From Ahaetulla prasina (lineage: Eukaryota; Chordata; Lepidosauria; Squamata; Colubridae), in contig NC_080540.1 in NCBI RefSeq assembly GCF_028640845.1, positions 216,859,300 to 216,923,299 on the forward strand: a DNA stretch of 64,000 nt, given 5' to 3'. Below the pieces are notes generated by a model. The model was not told the DNA's origin. It worked only from the letters and a program-made list of their open reading frames with translations, and searched no databases. The translations under genes and the position numbers were made by a program. Each line of letters starts with the position of its first letter. Position 1 is the stretch's first letter. This document shows, one piece after another, positions 1-10,567 of the stretch.

Positions 1-244
1 TGAGCCTACTTCTCTTTTGCCATGCCAACTTTTCATTCATTCCTCCTAAAAAAAATCACAATTCTTCCTACCTTCTTTTCCCACCAGAAGAAGATCCATA
101 GTTATCTTTAATTTTCCTCCACCATAATCACCCATAACTCCTGAATGAAAATTTCCAGAAAGAGAAAGATTAACTACACAAGTACTTTGCAAGAATTCTA
201 CTTTAAATATATCATCCGGAAACCAGGAAAACAATGGGCAATTA
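1..244. other. Unassigned AT-rich sequence
   Basis: I see no recognisable repeat, coding or RNA signal here. It ends where a minus-strand SINE begins. Confidence 0.4.
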
Positions 245-497
245 CTGGTGAAATAGCAATAGCAAGAGCACTTAGACTTATATACCATTTTACAGTGCTT
301 TTCAACCCTCTCTAAGCAGTTTACAGAGTCAGCATATTGCCCCAACAATTTTGCCCCACTCATTTTACCCAGCTCGGAAGGATGGATGGCTAGTCAACCT
401 TGAGCCTGGTGGGATTTAAACTGCCAAATTGTAGGCAGCTGGCAGTCAGCGGAAGTAGCCTGCAGTACTGCACTCTAACCACTGCACCACCATGGCG
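245..497 (-). mobile_element. tRNA-derived SINE, family A (minus strand)
   Basis: Reads in reverse as a tRNA-like head (GGTGGTGCAGTGGTTAGAGT, an A-box-like start), a body with AAGGTTGACTAGCCATCCATC and GGGTAAAATGAG, and a tail ending AGTGCTCTTGCTATTGCT. The same body and tail recur at 8630-8850, 17798-18036, 43258/45262-45440 and 55077-55290, so this is a dispersed family. The head is too diverged to be a working tRNA gene. Confidence 0.8.
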
Positions 498-608
498 CCA
501 CCGTGGCTCAATCACACTAAAGTGAATGTTTGGAGTAGAAATTCCACAATGATAACATTGAAAGGACATGGAGAAATAGACTACTTGGGAAAAAACAGTA
601 CTCTAATG

Positions 609-732
609 CAGGGGTCTCCAACCTTGGCAACTTTAAGACTTGTGGATTTCAACTCCCAGAATACCTCAGCCAGCTTTGCTTCTGGGAATTGAAGTCCACA
701 AGTCTTAAAGTTGTCAAGGTTGGAGACCCCTG
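609..732. mobile_element. Palindromic hAT MITE (CAGGGGTCTCCAACC type)
   Basis: The 124-bp element starts CAGGGGTCTCCAACCTTGG and ends with its near-perfect inverse, so the whole element can fold into one hairpin. It is flanked by CTCTAATG (601-608) and CACTAATG (733-740), a 7/8 match for the 8-bp duplication typical of hAT transposons. There is no coding capacity, so it would need a transposase from elsewhere. Relatives lie at 27361, 46077, 47277 and 48990. Confidence 0.85.
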
Positions 733-740
733 CACTAATG

Positions 741-1128
741 ATTAACTTGCTGCTTTGTTTATGTGCCAGATACAACAAAATACTGGGAAATATATTAAAA
801 CCGTTAACCTGGGCCTTTCCTTCCTCTGCTGTTCTGAACAAGCACAAGGGGGAATGAATTGCTAAAAGATAGTAGGTAGGTAACAAAAATGTTGTCCAAT
901 GGCCTTCTGGGACTGGGTGAATGAACAGATCCCAATAACATCACAGGGGTACAACAGTTTCCCGAGTAGTCGTATATCTTGTTGAGAAAGCATCAAATAA
1001 AGATCCAAACCTGTTGAATGGATTTTGGCTTTTTTGAGGCCAGATTTATGTCTGACGAGAGGGAGCTCAGAATCCCCTAGAATAGGGATGGGGAATTTAT
1101 TGCTCTGCAAGAATTGCTGAATTACAGG
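741..1128. other. Unassigned sequence between two hAT MITEs
   Basis: No repeat family or host exon recognised. Short reading frames here are interrupted and low in coding character. Confidence 0.35.
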
Positions 1129-1136
1129 TCCTAGAT

Positions 1137-1504
1137 CAGGAGTGTCAAACTCAAGAACCACTGGCCAGAGTTGGCCCACAATATGGTCGGATCCTGCCCA
1201 CTGGGTCTACCCAATGCGAAGAGGAAAGATCAGCCTGGCCTATCCAGTGCAAAGAAAGATCAAGTCAACGTAGCTTCAGCCCAGTCTAGCCAGTGTGAAG
1301 AGGAAAGATCAGGACAGCATAGCTTCGGCCCGGTCTACTCAATGTGAAGAGGAAACATGCCAGCAGTTTGGGGAGTGGTGTCAAGCTGGCCATGCTCACC
1401 CAGTTTTCCACTCCCACCCAGTTGGCCACACCCACTGGCTTCCCCCCTCAAGGTCAGCCACAGCCCTGATGCGGCCCTCCATGAAATTGAGTTTGACACT
1501 CCTG
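1137..1504. mobile_element. Nonautonomous hAT element (CAGGAGTGTCAAACTC type)
   Basis: Terminal inverted repeats CAGGAGTGTCAAACTCA and TGAGTTTGACACTCCTG bound 368 bp, flanked by TCCTAGAT (1129-1136) and TCCTAGAC (1505-1512), a 7/8 match for an 8-bp duplication. The interior at about 1205-1355 holds about three diverged tandem copies of a unit containing AATGTGAAGAGGAAA. No transposase frame is present. Other members are at 15450, 32264 and 57560. Confidence 0.85.
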
Positions 1505-1558
1505 TCCTAGACAAATGATGAGGGCTACTGGAAACAAGAATTCGGCATCTAAAAAAGG

Positions 1559-1935
1559 ATGGCAACCGGACCAAAGTTTGTTAATCTGAGACAATTTGTT
1601 ACTCATCTAAGACAATTTCATCAGTCAATTTAAAAAAAAAAAAATTATCCAGAGAGTCAGAGAATTGTTGGAATGCACCAACTCTTGCAACACCAACTGC
1701 AAAGTAATCTGAGACGTTTTGTTATACCTCCAAGTAAATATATCAGTCAGGATTAAAAAAAAATAATTAGGTCCATTTTGGGGAGAAATCCTTTGTAGTT
1801 GGTGAAGCAAGAGTTGATACATTCCAACAACTCTCTGACTTTCCGCCTATTTTTTTTTTAAAAAAATTGATTGATGAAGCTACTTAGATGAGAAACGAAT
1901 TATCTCAGATTCACAAACTTTGGTCCAGTTGCCAT
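1559..1935. repeat. Long foldback (inverted repeat) with internal subrepeats
   Basis: The left arm (about 1559-1706, starting ATGGCAACCGGACCAAAGTT) is matched in reverse by the right arm (about 1795-1935, ending AACTTTGGTCCAGTTGCCAT). The loop (about 1707-1794) itself repeats part of the arm: AATCTGAGAC followed downstream by ATCAGTCA and a poly-A run. Both arms contain an A- or T-rich run. No clear terminal duplication was found. It may be a foldback DNA element; the family is not recognised. Confidence 0.75.
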
Positions 1936-2985
1936 GATTTTAACCTTTTACAGATATTTTTGGCCTGGATGATTGGGTTTTCCTTGACATAAGAATTTGG
2001 CATAGTAATAGGGGTCACCATTCACCTACCCCGATTAGAAGTTTGTTCTTTTTTCCTACCCTTAGATTTTTCAACATTGTTTTCTCTCAATTTTCTTCTT
2101 TCTCTGCCCATGTCCTTTGGATACATGGTCAGTACCCAAAGGTCTCATTGTTCCTCCTCTTTCTTGAAATGTCTACAGATTTCCAAGCAAAGCTGAATTC
2201 TATTCCAGGTGCCATTTGTGAATAGGTTTTGATAAATCGCTAGTTCTTGCAGAAGATGACAGAATGCCATTATAAAAAATTTCATACCTGATGACCTTTG
2301 AGTGTTATGGATTCAAAGATTCATGGAAACTTAGCATGAGGTATGTCTAATGATCCTTGTATAAACACACTGAAGCCTCCCTCCTACAAAGGCTCAGGCA
2401 GACAGAAGACACATTTTCAACCCTCCGTCTTCAATCTAAGGTTCATTGGTAGCACCTGACAGCTCTCATTTGCTAAATAAAGTACAATGTGTCAATCCAG
2501 AATAAATGTAAATTATCACCTTTCTTCCTTGTTAATTAAGGTCTGATTAATGCATCCTGGCAGTTCCTTCTTGTACAGTATGAGAACAGCTTTTGTTGCA
2601 AAAACAAAACACATATATAAATCACGCTTTTTCTTCATCTATTGGACTTCAGCTTTCAAAGGTTACCCACAACAATTTGTACTGCTTGAAAATGTAGAGA
2701 TCTTGGCATCTAGGAGGTTGAACAAATGGATACCTAAGAAAAAACACACCGCCAAGTGAATGTTTTCTGTGTCTGAACAATAGTGATCAAACAGGAAAGT
2801 GGGGGAGAGGGGTAGAGGGAGGGGGTGTTTGAACTATTAAGAAATTCAATCCAGCGATGTTTGGACACACCTCAAGATATTAAACACCTCATCAGATAAG
2901 ACTTTGCAATCTATTGCAAAGATTCAGGTATTTTAAATAAATAAATAAATAAATAATATTATAATTACAATACATTATAATAATA
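1936..2985. other. Unassigned sequence
   Basis: No host exon or recognised repeat. There is a GA/GGG-rich stretch at about 2795-2830 and a short (AAAT)n run at 2936-2956. Confidence 0.35.
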
Positions 2986-2988
2986 TTC

Positions 2989-3840
2989 CATATATTTCAG
3001 AATATAGGACGCACTCCCCCCCCAAAAAAAAGTGGGTGGAAATATCTGTACATCTTACACAGTGAATATTGCTGAATCCCTGCCCACCCACTGGCCCCCC
3101 ACCCTTCAGCCATTTTCAGCCTCAGTGCATCGCGTTTTTGGCCTCTGCGTGTCTCATTTTAGACCCGTTCCAGGCTGTGGGGATTGCCACAGAACATTGC
3201 CGCCGATTGCCACCTCCACATGTCGTGTTTTCAGCCTCTGCACGCCCCGTTTTTGGCCTTTGCACATTGTATTTTTGGCCTTTGCATGTTGTGTTTCTGC
3301 GGTGTTGCAGGCGGCAGGGATTGCTACCGATCCCCAGGCGCCTGGAACCAACCAACCGCTGGCTGAAAACAGGACATGTGGAGGCCCAAAAGAGGGTGCG
3401 TGGATGCTGAAAACACAATGCCCAAAGGCCAAAAATGCGACATGTGGAGGCAGCAATTGGTGGTGATGTGCTGTGGTGATCCCAGCAGCCTGGAACAGGT
3501 CTAAAACATAGCATGCAAAGGCCAAAAACGTGACGCATGGAGGCCAAAAATGCGATGCACGAAGGCGGCGATGGGCTGTGGTGATCCCTGCAGCCTGGAA
3601 CAGCTGATTGGCAGTATTCTGGTAGCCCAGTCTAACCGCCAATCAGCTGCTCATGCTGAATCAGGCTGTGATAACATGCTGAAGCTGAGCAAGCCTTTTG
3701 CTCTTTGCTGCAAAGATGCTAGCCAGATGAATAACAATGGATGCTGGTAGGCAGAGGCAGAATTTTTTTTTCTTGTTTTCCTCCTCAAAAGCTAATGTGC
3801 ATTTTATATTCCGGAGCATCTTATACTCTGAAAAATATAG
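2989..3840. mobile_element. DNA transposon with TATATTTCAGAATATAGGAC ends and large internal inverted repeat
   Basis: The left end (TATATTTCAGAATATAGGAC, 2991) is the approximate inverse of the right end (about 3800-3840, TTATACTCTGAAAAATATAG). This end type, a TATTTTTCxGAGTATAAGACGC-like repeat, is widespread in reptile genomes as short DNA elements. Inside, about 3120-3345 pairs with about 3357-3560: each arm carries several copies of a TTTTTGGCCT motif and a CCxGTTCCAGGCTG block. Apparent reading frames on both strands across 3032-3642 mirror one another and come from this inverted structure, so I do not treat them as genes. Confidence 0.65.
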
Positions 3841-4827
3841 TATATCATATATATAAGCATTTTGTATATAAGTCTCTTTAAAATTTACAAATATGCTACG
3901 TTATAAGCTAATGCTTAAACCAAAGTTTGTGTGGATGGCTGTGTTTTGACATCCTGTTGCTGTTTTTGAAGTTAACCCTGAAGTCTAGAAGCAATTTGAA
4001 CTGGGGAGAGTTAGACCTATATAAGTACAATAACAGTGGTAGAAATCTGAAATCTTTACACAATAAGAGACAACTCCTTGGGGAAGCCAGGTCTGGACTA
4101 AATACCTTTCTGACAAAGGCATGCCAAGTCTGTTTTCTACTTGCCATAATGTCTACCCTTCCTTGATATTTTATTGTCAAGGCATGGTTGGCCAAGCATG
4201 GACACAGTTATGGGTTCTCATGTTAACTGGAAAGTAGACATCTAGGGTTTACTATCAGCAACACCACTTCTACTGTCTGCCCAAAGCATCTTACAACAAG
4301 CTTCCTTACATCCTGAAACCCTATTTATACACATTCATTTTTTATTCCTCCAATAACAGAGAGAGTTTTTATTTTTAATCCATCTTTTGCTATTAGCATA
4401 AAAGCCTCTTTCCTCCTAATTAGTAGAGAAGGATCAGAGTAGATTTTGTGGTCTCTAAAAACTTGAATACAGGTTCTCTTGACCATGTCCATAGATTATC
4501 ATTTCAACTTCATAGTCCAACATCCCTTAAATCTTTCTCTATTCCTGCCAAAGATTGCTGAAATGGAACCTACCTAGATGACACCTACAACAATGAAAAC
4601 CCAGGTCTTTTACTTGCTCTATTGCTAAAATGGTTGACAGCATTTCAACCTGTAGTTTTGTCTTGTTTCCCTGAGATGATAAGGTGATGTTTAGGAAAGT
4701 CTCTCCAGGCTGCATACCTTGTTTTTATAGAGAGTAAAGTCTATGTTATGGAAGGAATAATAACACTTCAGAGTGTAAGGGAATGGGATTGGAATCAATG
4801 CATCCGTACTGCCTCCCTTCTCTTTTA
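3841..4827. other. Unassigned sequence
   Basis: No exon, RNA gene or recognised repeat. Short open frames near 3908-4195 exist on both strands but show no family resemblance that I can name. Confidence 0.35.
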
Positions 4828-4835
4828 GAACACAT

Positions 4836-4978
4836 CAGTGGTGGGTTGCTACCGGTTCACCCCGGTTTGGGTGAACCAGTAGCAGCAGCAGTGGGAGGTT
4901 CCACCCACCCGCCCGGACGTCATCAAATATGCTCTGTGCATGTGAACTGGTAGCAAAGGTAAGTGAAACCCACCACTG
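4836..4978. mobile_element. Short hAT MITE (CAGTGGTGGGTTGCTACCGG type)
   Basis: Starts CAGTGGTGGGTTGCTACCGG and ends GTGAAACCCACCACTG. Flanks GAACACAT (4828-4835) and GAAGACAC (4979-4986) match at 6 of 8 positions. The interior carries the CACCCACCCGCCCGGACGTC block also seen in the copies at 15524, 26129 and 38108. Confidence 0.75.
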
Positions 4979-4986
4979 GAAGACAC

Positions 4987-6645
4987 ATGAATCCAAAGTT
5001 TCTAGTTTGTTATTAGTCAAAGTTTGCTCAATGTAGTTCATGTAATTTCATCCAGGAACCTCCAGGCTCTTGCTACTCAAGTCACAGAAAGCATGGAGGT
5101 CACATAACTCTAATGAGGCTTTTGCTGATTTCCCCATGACTAAATGCTTTAGCAGCACTAAGATGGATCATGTTCTTGATTGTCAGCTACATTAAACTTA
5201 CTTGCAAGGCAGTTCAAGGGAAATGATGCATTTATTTATGTTTATATATAAGAACATTAAAAAGCATTTTAAGAAGATAAGGTAGTCCAAGTCTATAAAA
5301 ATTTACTATGCATACATTATTTGCGCATCAAGACACAGGAGGCCAAAAATAAATAAATAAATAAAAGGGATTTGATTCCACTTAGCTAATTTATTTTCTC
5401 CTCTTCTTACATTCTTATCAAATCACAAAGAAGCCTCAAGTATAATACTGGAATTTTATTAAATATCCAATCAGAAATCAGTGGCAATAGTTATGGCACA
5501 TACGACAAGTTGTTGAGAAGCAACCTGTCACCTCTATATGGTTTCCCCCATTCAAGGGGTTAGCTTATTTTCTGTTTTTCAACCAACTTGTCAATATAAA
5601 CACTGAATGTTCACCATTTGAGAGTACAAGAATAAGATTTGTAGTTTCCCTGTTGTGCAAACACATATTATTGTAATTCCCCAACATGCTTTTGATGAGA
5701 CAAAGATGCAGATTCTAATTTATTATTGACTAGGAATTTTTAAATATTTAAATTGCTATTTTATTCTCAGTTGTTTTAGCTAGACAAAAGCACACTTAGT
5801 AAAGCATAGCTTGGGCATGTAAAGTACAAACTTATGGTTAGAATTAGGTGTAAAACACTGAGTATTCCTTAATTTTAGAATGAAGAAATTATCTTGGTTT
5901 TCCAGCCAATTATGTATTGCATTGGGGAAAAGTAACAGTGGTTTTGAGACATCTCTAATACTTTCTCTGGGGAAATTATTCAGCGTCTAATCAGTAATGG
6001 AGTTTGACAAAGCCAGGAAGGGGAGCTTCTTTATAACTAGGTAGTTAAGTTTAAAGTTATATAATGGAATCTATTTGGTAACAGTTAAACTTTTTATGAG
6101 TGTTTTTAAACAGGAAATTAAAAAACCATGCGTGTTTGAAACTGTAGACAAATAGGAAACCCTCAAATATTCATCATTTGACAAGCTTAAGATGCTTGAA
6201 GAAAACATTGTGAATGCCAAAATATCACACATTTATTTATTTACCCAATTTACTGGCCACCCATCTTACACCAGGATAACTCTGGGCATCTTACAATATT
6301 AATGTACAAATATAGAATATTAATTCTACAGATGTAGACATTTAAAAGCCAAAACTAAGAATTTTGAGATTTACCAACATATTTCTTGACTGGAACATGC
6401 TTTTTAAAATTTACTTTCATAACATGTCATCATTCTTTTGTAGCAACAATTCCTAGGTTTTTCAAAGCAACATTGGCCAAATATGCAATTTCATGTGCTA
6501 AGATCTCATGATCTGTTGCTGAATGGTGATTGTCAAAGAACGAAAAATAACCTTAGAGAAAATGCATCTGTACTTTTGTGGATATTCTCTCTTCCTTCTA
6601 AGTGTTCTGAGAATATTTAGTGGAATATTTGAATCGTCATATAAA
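4987..6645. other. Unassigned AT-rich sequence (about 1.7 kb)
   Basis: No transposon ends, exon-like frame or RNA gene recognised. A short (AAAT)n run lies at about 5349-5363. It could be host non-coding DNA or old unrecognisable repeats. Confidence 0.35.
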
Positions 6646-6649
6646 GCTT

Positions 6650-6860
6650 TTTCAGGGAATGGTGCAGTGGCCTAGAGGGGGAGCTCTCACCTCACTGTGA
6701 GTTTGATCTTAGGTAGCAGCAGATATTTCTCTCTCTGGGCACAATGAGTAAGTATCAGCTGTGAACTCTGCATTGGCAACAGGAAGGGCATCCTGCCAGT
6801 AAACACTCAGCTCCATTCAGTTGCACTGACTCCACCCCGATGCATGGGATTATAGGGTCA
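6650..6860 (+). mobile_element. tRNA-derived SINE, family C
   Basis: Contains the series GGTGCAGTGGCCTAGAGG, ATATTTCTCTCTCTGGGCAC, CAGGAAGGGCATCCTGCCAG and GACTCCACCCCGATGC. A minus-strand relative at 38398-38645 has the same order of blocks. It ends where the L3-like LINE fragment begins. The partner LINE is not established. Confidence 0.65.
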
Positions 6861-6864
6861 TTTA

Positions 6865-7480
6865 CTGAGTATGTCATCTGCATCTATAACTGTGTGATTT
6901 GGTTCTGCAACCTAACAAGACAGACACAGACTTCAGAGGATAATTAGAACTGCAGAAAAAACAATTAATACCAACCTGCCTTCCATTGAGGACCTGTATA
7001 CTGCATGAGTCAAAAAGAGGACTGTGGAAATATTTATGGAACCCTCACATCCTGGACATAAACTGTTTCAACTCCTACCCTTAAAATGACACTATAGAGC
7101 ACTGCACACCAGAATAACTAGACACAAGAACAGTTTTTTTCCTGAATGCCATCATTCTGCTAAACAAATAATTCCCTCAACACTGTCAAACTATTCACTA
7201 AGTCTGCATTACTATTACTATTAGTCTTCTCATCGTTCCTATCACCCTCTCCTCCCACTTATGACTGCATGATTGTAACTTTGTTGCTTGTATCCTTATG
7301 TTTTATATTGATATTGATTGTTTCGTAGTATGATTTGATTGCTTATTTGTACCCTATGACTATCAGTAAGTGTTGTACCTATGATTCTTAACGAATGTAA
7401 CTTGTCTTTTTATGTACACTGAGAGTTTATGCACCAAAGACAAATTCTTTGTGTGTCCAATCACACTTGGCCAATAAAGA
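6865..7480 (+). pseudogene. CR1/L3-like LINE (Snake1-like) 3' end, ORF2 C-terminus plus 3' UTR
   Basis: The 5' part translates, with frame breaks, to the extreme C-terminus of a jockey/CR1/L2-group ORF2: a GSATQQDRHRLQRIIRTAEK-like block in the related copy at 35591, then a LPSIEDLYT-like and a TRTVFFLNAI-like segment here. It is followed by about 250 bp of 3' UTR ending CACTTGGCCAATAAAGAATT (to 7480), directly joined to (CTATT)n. Homologous 3' ends at 35591, 40178, 47600 and 54093 share the same boundary. It is 5'-truncated and interrupted by stops, so inactive. Confidence 0.85.
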
Positions 7481-7576
7481 ATTCTATTCTATTCTATTCT
7501 ATTCTATTCTATTCTATTCTATTCTATTCTATTCTATTCTATTCTATTCTATTCTATTCCATTCTATTCTATTCTA
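7481..7576 (+). repeat. (ATTCT)n microsatellite grown from LINE tail
   Basis: About 19 ATTCT units continue without a break from the LINE 3' terminus AATAAAGAATTCT, with one ATTCC interruption near 7556. The same junction recurs at other LINE copies. Confidence 0.95.
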
Positions 7577-7582
7577 AAAGAG

Positions 7583-7642
7583 GATGTATGTATGTATGTA
7601 TGTATGTATGTATGTATGTATGTATGTATGTATGTATGTATA
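7583..7642 (+). repeat. (ATGT)n microsatellite
   Basis: About 14 tandem ATGT units begin 10 bp after the pentamer array. Confidence 0.95.
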
Positions 7643-8625
7643 TAAAGCCTTTTCAGGCTACCTCAGGTAATATCTGAAAAGTTGTTTAGATTTCTCCTTT
7701 CCAGCCATCTTTTTTTTTTTTAAGATCCAGTCCATTGCAATACCTGTTTAGCCCTTTGGCTTACATAGATCAGTACAAAAACATAACAACATCAGCAGGC
7801 ACAATTTACTCCATATTAACTTCCAGACTGAAGAGTAATGTAACAGGAACCACATATTTAGAATTTCAAATTGGTATCCTCCATTCTTATATTGGTGTTG
7901 GGTAGATTTCATTCACCTCATTTTTGCATTTGCTTTATAAGGGCATTTGTTGATGTTTTCTAAAGCCATGTGAATCAGATTGCTGTAGGATATATAACCA
8001 CTGGCCCTTAATCCACAGAACAAAACAATATAAGCCCCAAAGGGTCACACAGTCTAAAGAACGAACTTGAAATGAACTCTGGTAAAATTGTGATTGCAAA
8101 CTAAACCTTACGTGCCATTTTTTTTGACCTTATGCCAACTTCTGAGCCTTGCTGTGAAATGGATTGGCATTTCCTTAAACCTCCAATGGAATTATTAACA
8201 ACAGATCCCAGTGGAGGTCTTCCTTATAACGTAGATGAAAAGAACTAAAAAACAGAATTTGCAAGTGATTCACATCAACAAGGTAAAGCTTTATATCGCA
8301 AAACTACACCTGCAAGTCCTCAGATTCTCCCCTAAATCCATCTTTTTGAAAGCTTTCTTCCCCCTCTCTTCTTAAGAATGGATTAATTTTATCGATCAAT
8401 GAACTGATGTTGTGTTCTGAATTTGGACACTGCCATTTTCTCCCTTGGGACAAAGAAAACACACCAATGGACTGCTTGACGTTACCAGGAAACTTTTTGA
8501 CACGGATGTATTTTTTATCAAACCAGGAAAAAGAGACTCTCTTTTTCTGAAGCAGATCTGAACCAAGAATAATAAAATGAATAGTAAGAACTGGATAATG
8601 TCAAATTATTATTATATAAGTTAGG
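7643..8625. other. Unassigned sequence
   Basis: About 1 kb with no recognised repeat or coding signal. Confidence 0.35.
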
Positions 8626-8629
8626 ATGG

Positions 8630-8850
8630 TGGTGGCGCAGTGGACAGAATGCAGTATTGCGGGCTAACTCTGCATTTCACAGCTAGGAGTTCGATTCTGG
8701 CTGGCCCGAGGTTGACTCAGCCTTCCATCCTTCTGAGGTCAGTAAAATGAGGACCCAGATTGTTGGGGGCAATAGGCTGACTCTATAAACCGCTCAGAGA
8801 GGGCTGTAAAGCACTATGAAGCAGTATATAAATCTAAGTGCTATTGCTAG
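8630..8850 (+). mobile_element. tRNA-derived SINE, family A
   Basis: Head GGTGGTGGCGCAGTGGACAG with a B-box-like GGAGTTCGATTCTGG, body AGGTTGACTCAGCCTTCCAT and GTAAAATGAGGACCCAGATT, tail AGTGCTATTGCTAG. This copy keeps the pol III A- and B-box-like segments better than the others in the window. Confidence 0.85.
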
Positions 8851-8992
8851 TATCAATTCAGTTGATGAGGCTTCACTCTGTAGTTCTTCCCATTCAAGCC
8901 CAACCTATCTTTTCAGTGTTACTAAGGTCACAGTGGTACAAAGGATAATACTGTTTTTGACAAGAGATTTAGGTTTACCTGTCCTCCTAGAC

Positions 8993-9883
8993 CAGTGATG
9001 GTGAACCTTTTTGGCACCGAGTGCCGAAAAGGGAGCGCTTCACGCACGCACGTGTGCGTATCAGGGCCGCAACCAGGAAGAGGAACTGCCCAGGAGGCAT
9101 GCATGCACCAAATAAGGTACTTGTTCTGTCTCCTTCCCCACTTCAGACCCACGAACTGGCCTTCAGCCAGTGGATTCACGGCTCTTATCAGTCCTGGCAG
9201 AGAAATTGCAGCTGCCTGCCAAAGTTCAAACAAATGACTCACGTAGCAAGACTTTCAGCTCTTTTTGAAATGGATCAGCTAAACTTTGCTTCCCGTGGAG
9301 TGAGAGCAGTCCCAAAGCTCCTTATATATCCTTCCTTTTGATGACGCCACCTCTCTAATCTTCTGAAGCATGAGTCAAGCCAAGCTTGATTATTATTATC
9401 AGCCGGGTCGGAAGGCATAGTCTGGGGAAGGAAGGAATCAGGGGATGACGACCTCATTACGTCCACCAACTGGTCTGGTTCTGGCTTCTGGAGCCGAGCC
9501 AAAGGAATCGGTGGTCCCGAGGTATGCCTTACCAGCCCTTCCCCCTCACCTTTCTGAGTCACTTTCAGGCATGGGGCCAGATTCAGGGGCTGGAGTCACA
9601 ACACTACTTCTGGTTTCTGGCGTGCACATGCGCGCTGGCCAGCAAGTGTTCTGGTTACTGCCCTGCATGCACATGCACCGATCAGCTAGCTGGCGCGCAT
9701 GCTCATGCCAGAAAAGACCAGCTTTTCCAGTTTCTAGCACTGCTGCATGCACAAAGTCCAGCTGATCATCATGTGTACATGCACGTCAGAAACCCTGAAG
9801 AGGAACGGGCGACGCTGTGCATGCCAAGTGACATGGCACCATGTGCCACTTCGGGCACACGTGCCATTGGTTCGCCATCACAG
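8993..9883. mobile_element. hAT MITE (CAGTGATGGTGAACC type) split by a solo LTR
   Basis: The left end CAGTGATGGTGAACC and the right end GGTTCGCCATCACAG are inverse. Identical 8-bp duplications TCCTAGAC lie at 8985-8992 and 9884-9891. Without the LTR (9122-9603) and its duplication the element is about 404 bp. It is rich in GCATGCGC/GCATGCAC alternating purine-pyrimidine motifs. Confidence 0.9.
9122..9603 (-). mobile_element. Solo LTR (minus strand)
   Basis: Read in reverse it starts TGTTGTGACTCCAGCCCC and ends GGAGACAGAACA. Flanks are GTACT (9117-9121) and CTACT (9604-9608), a 4/5 match. An ATATATAAGG TATA-like box lies on the minus strand near 9327-9336. There is no internal retroelement sequence, so it is a recombined solo LTR. 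Start and end match the LTRs at 32307 and 49084. Superfamily is not certain: 5-bp duplications fit Gypsy-like or ERV-type elements. Confidence 0.8.
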
Positions 9884-9891
9884 TCCTAGAC

Positions 9892-10212
9892 ATATAATTT
9901 TTTTACAAACTAGTTTAATTTATGGGGTTTTCCTTGGATGTGATCGCACAATGTGCAAATAAATGACAATATTTAACTGGCCCTGGTTGAAAAGCTAAGC
10001 ATTGTTAATAATTGGATGGAAGACCACAAGGAATTCTGGGATTGTAATAGACTAGATTGGAAAGTTTAAAAAAGTGAAAAACCTTTCTCAAGAAAAGTAT
10101 ATGAATATTCCCATGAAGATACTAGGCAGTGATTTCAGCTTTGAAGGACACGCATTACAGTAGTTTAGGATTATATCATGCCTATTTCCTTGGGGTACAG
10201 GACTGGATGTAG
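9892..10212. other. Unassigned sequence
   Basis: Nothing recognised between the hAT element and the next MITE. Confidence 0.35.
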
Positions 10213-10214
10213 TA

Positions 10215-10565
10215 CAGATAGTCCTCACCTCAAAACAGTTCATTTAATGATGGTTCAAAGTTACAATGGCACTTAAAAAAAATTACAATGCTTTGCAGCA
10301 TCCTCATGTGACAAGATCAAAATTCAAACACTTGGCAGTTTATGACAGTTGCAGTCATTCCCGGGTCATGTGATCACCCTTTGTGACCTTCTGACAAGCC
10401 AAATCAACGAGGAAATCAGATTCATTTAACGACTGGGTTAATAATTTAACACCTACCGTGATTCACTTAAATGTTGTAAAATGGGGCAAAACTCACTTAA
10501 CAAATGTTTCACTCAACCACAGAAATTTTGGGCTCAATTGTGGTCGTAAAGTCGAGGACCACCTG
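10215..10565. mobile_element. TA-flanked MITE (CAGATAGTCCTC type), mariner-like
   Basis: Ends CAGATAGTCCTCACC and GTCGAGGACCACCTG are inverse and flanked by TA dinucleotides (10213-10214, 10566-10567), which fits Tc1/mariner-type insertion. The interior includes GTCATGTGATCACCCTTTGT and TTCACTTAAATGTTG motifs. Copies lie at 17412 and 26941, with a truncated end at 21184. Confidence 0.8.
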
Positions 10566-10567
10566 TA

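Noticed and set aside
3032..3642. Overlapping 140-160-codon frames on both strands with FGLC/FWP repeats
   Set aside because: Caused by the internal inverted repeat with TTTTTGGCCT modules; no protein family recognised.
7429..7677. Open frame with Ile-Leu-Phe-Tyr-Ser and Met-Tyr-Val-Cys repeats
   Set aside because: Pure translation of (ATTCT)n and (ATGT)n microsatellites.
8630..8850. tRNA gene at the SINE head
   Set aside because: A- and B-box-like segments exist, but no cloverleaf of normal length; the sequence is part of a dispersed SINE with body and tail.
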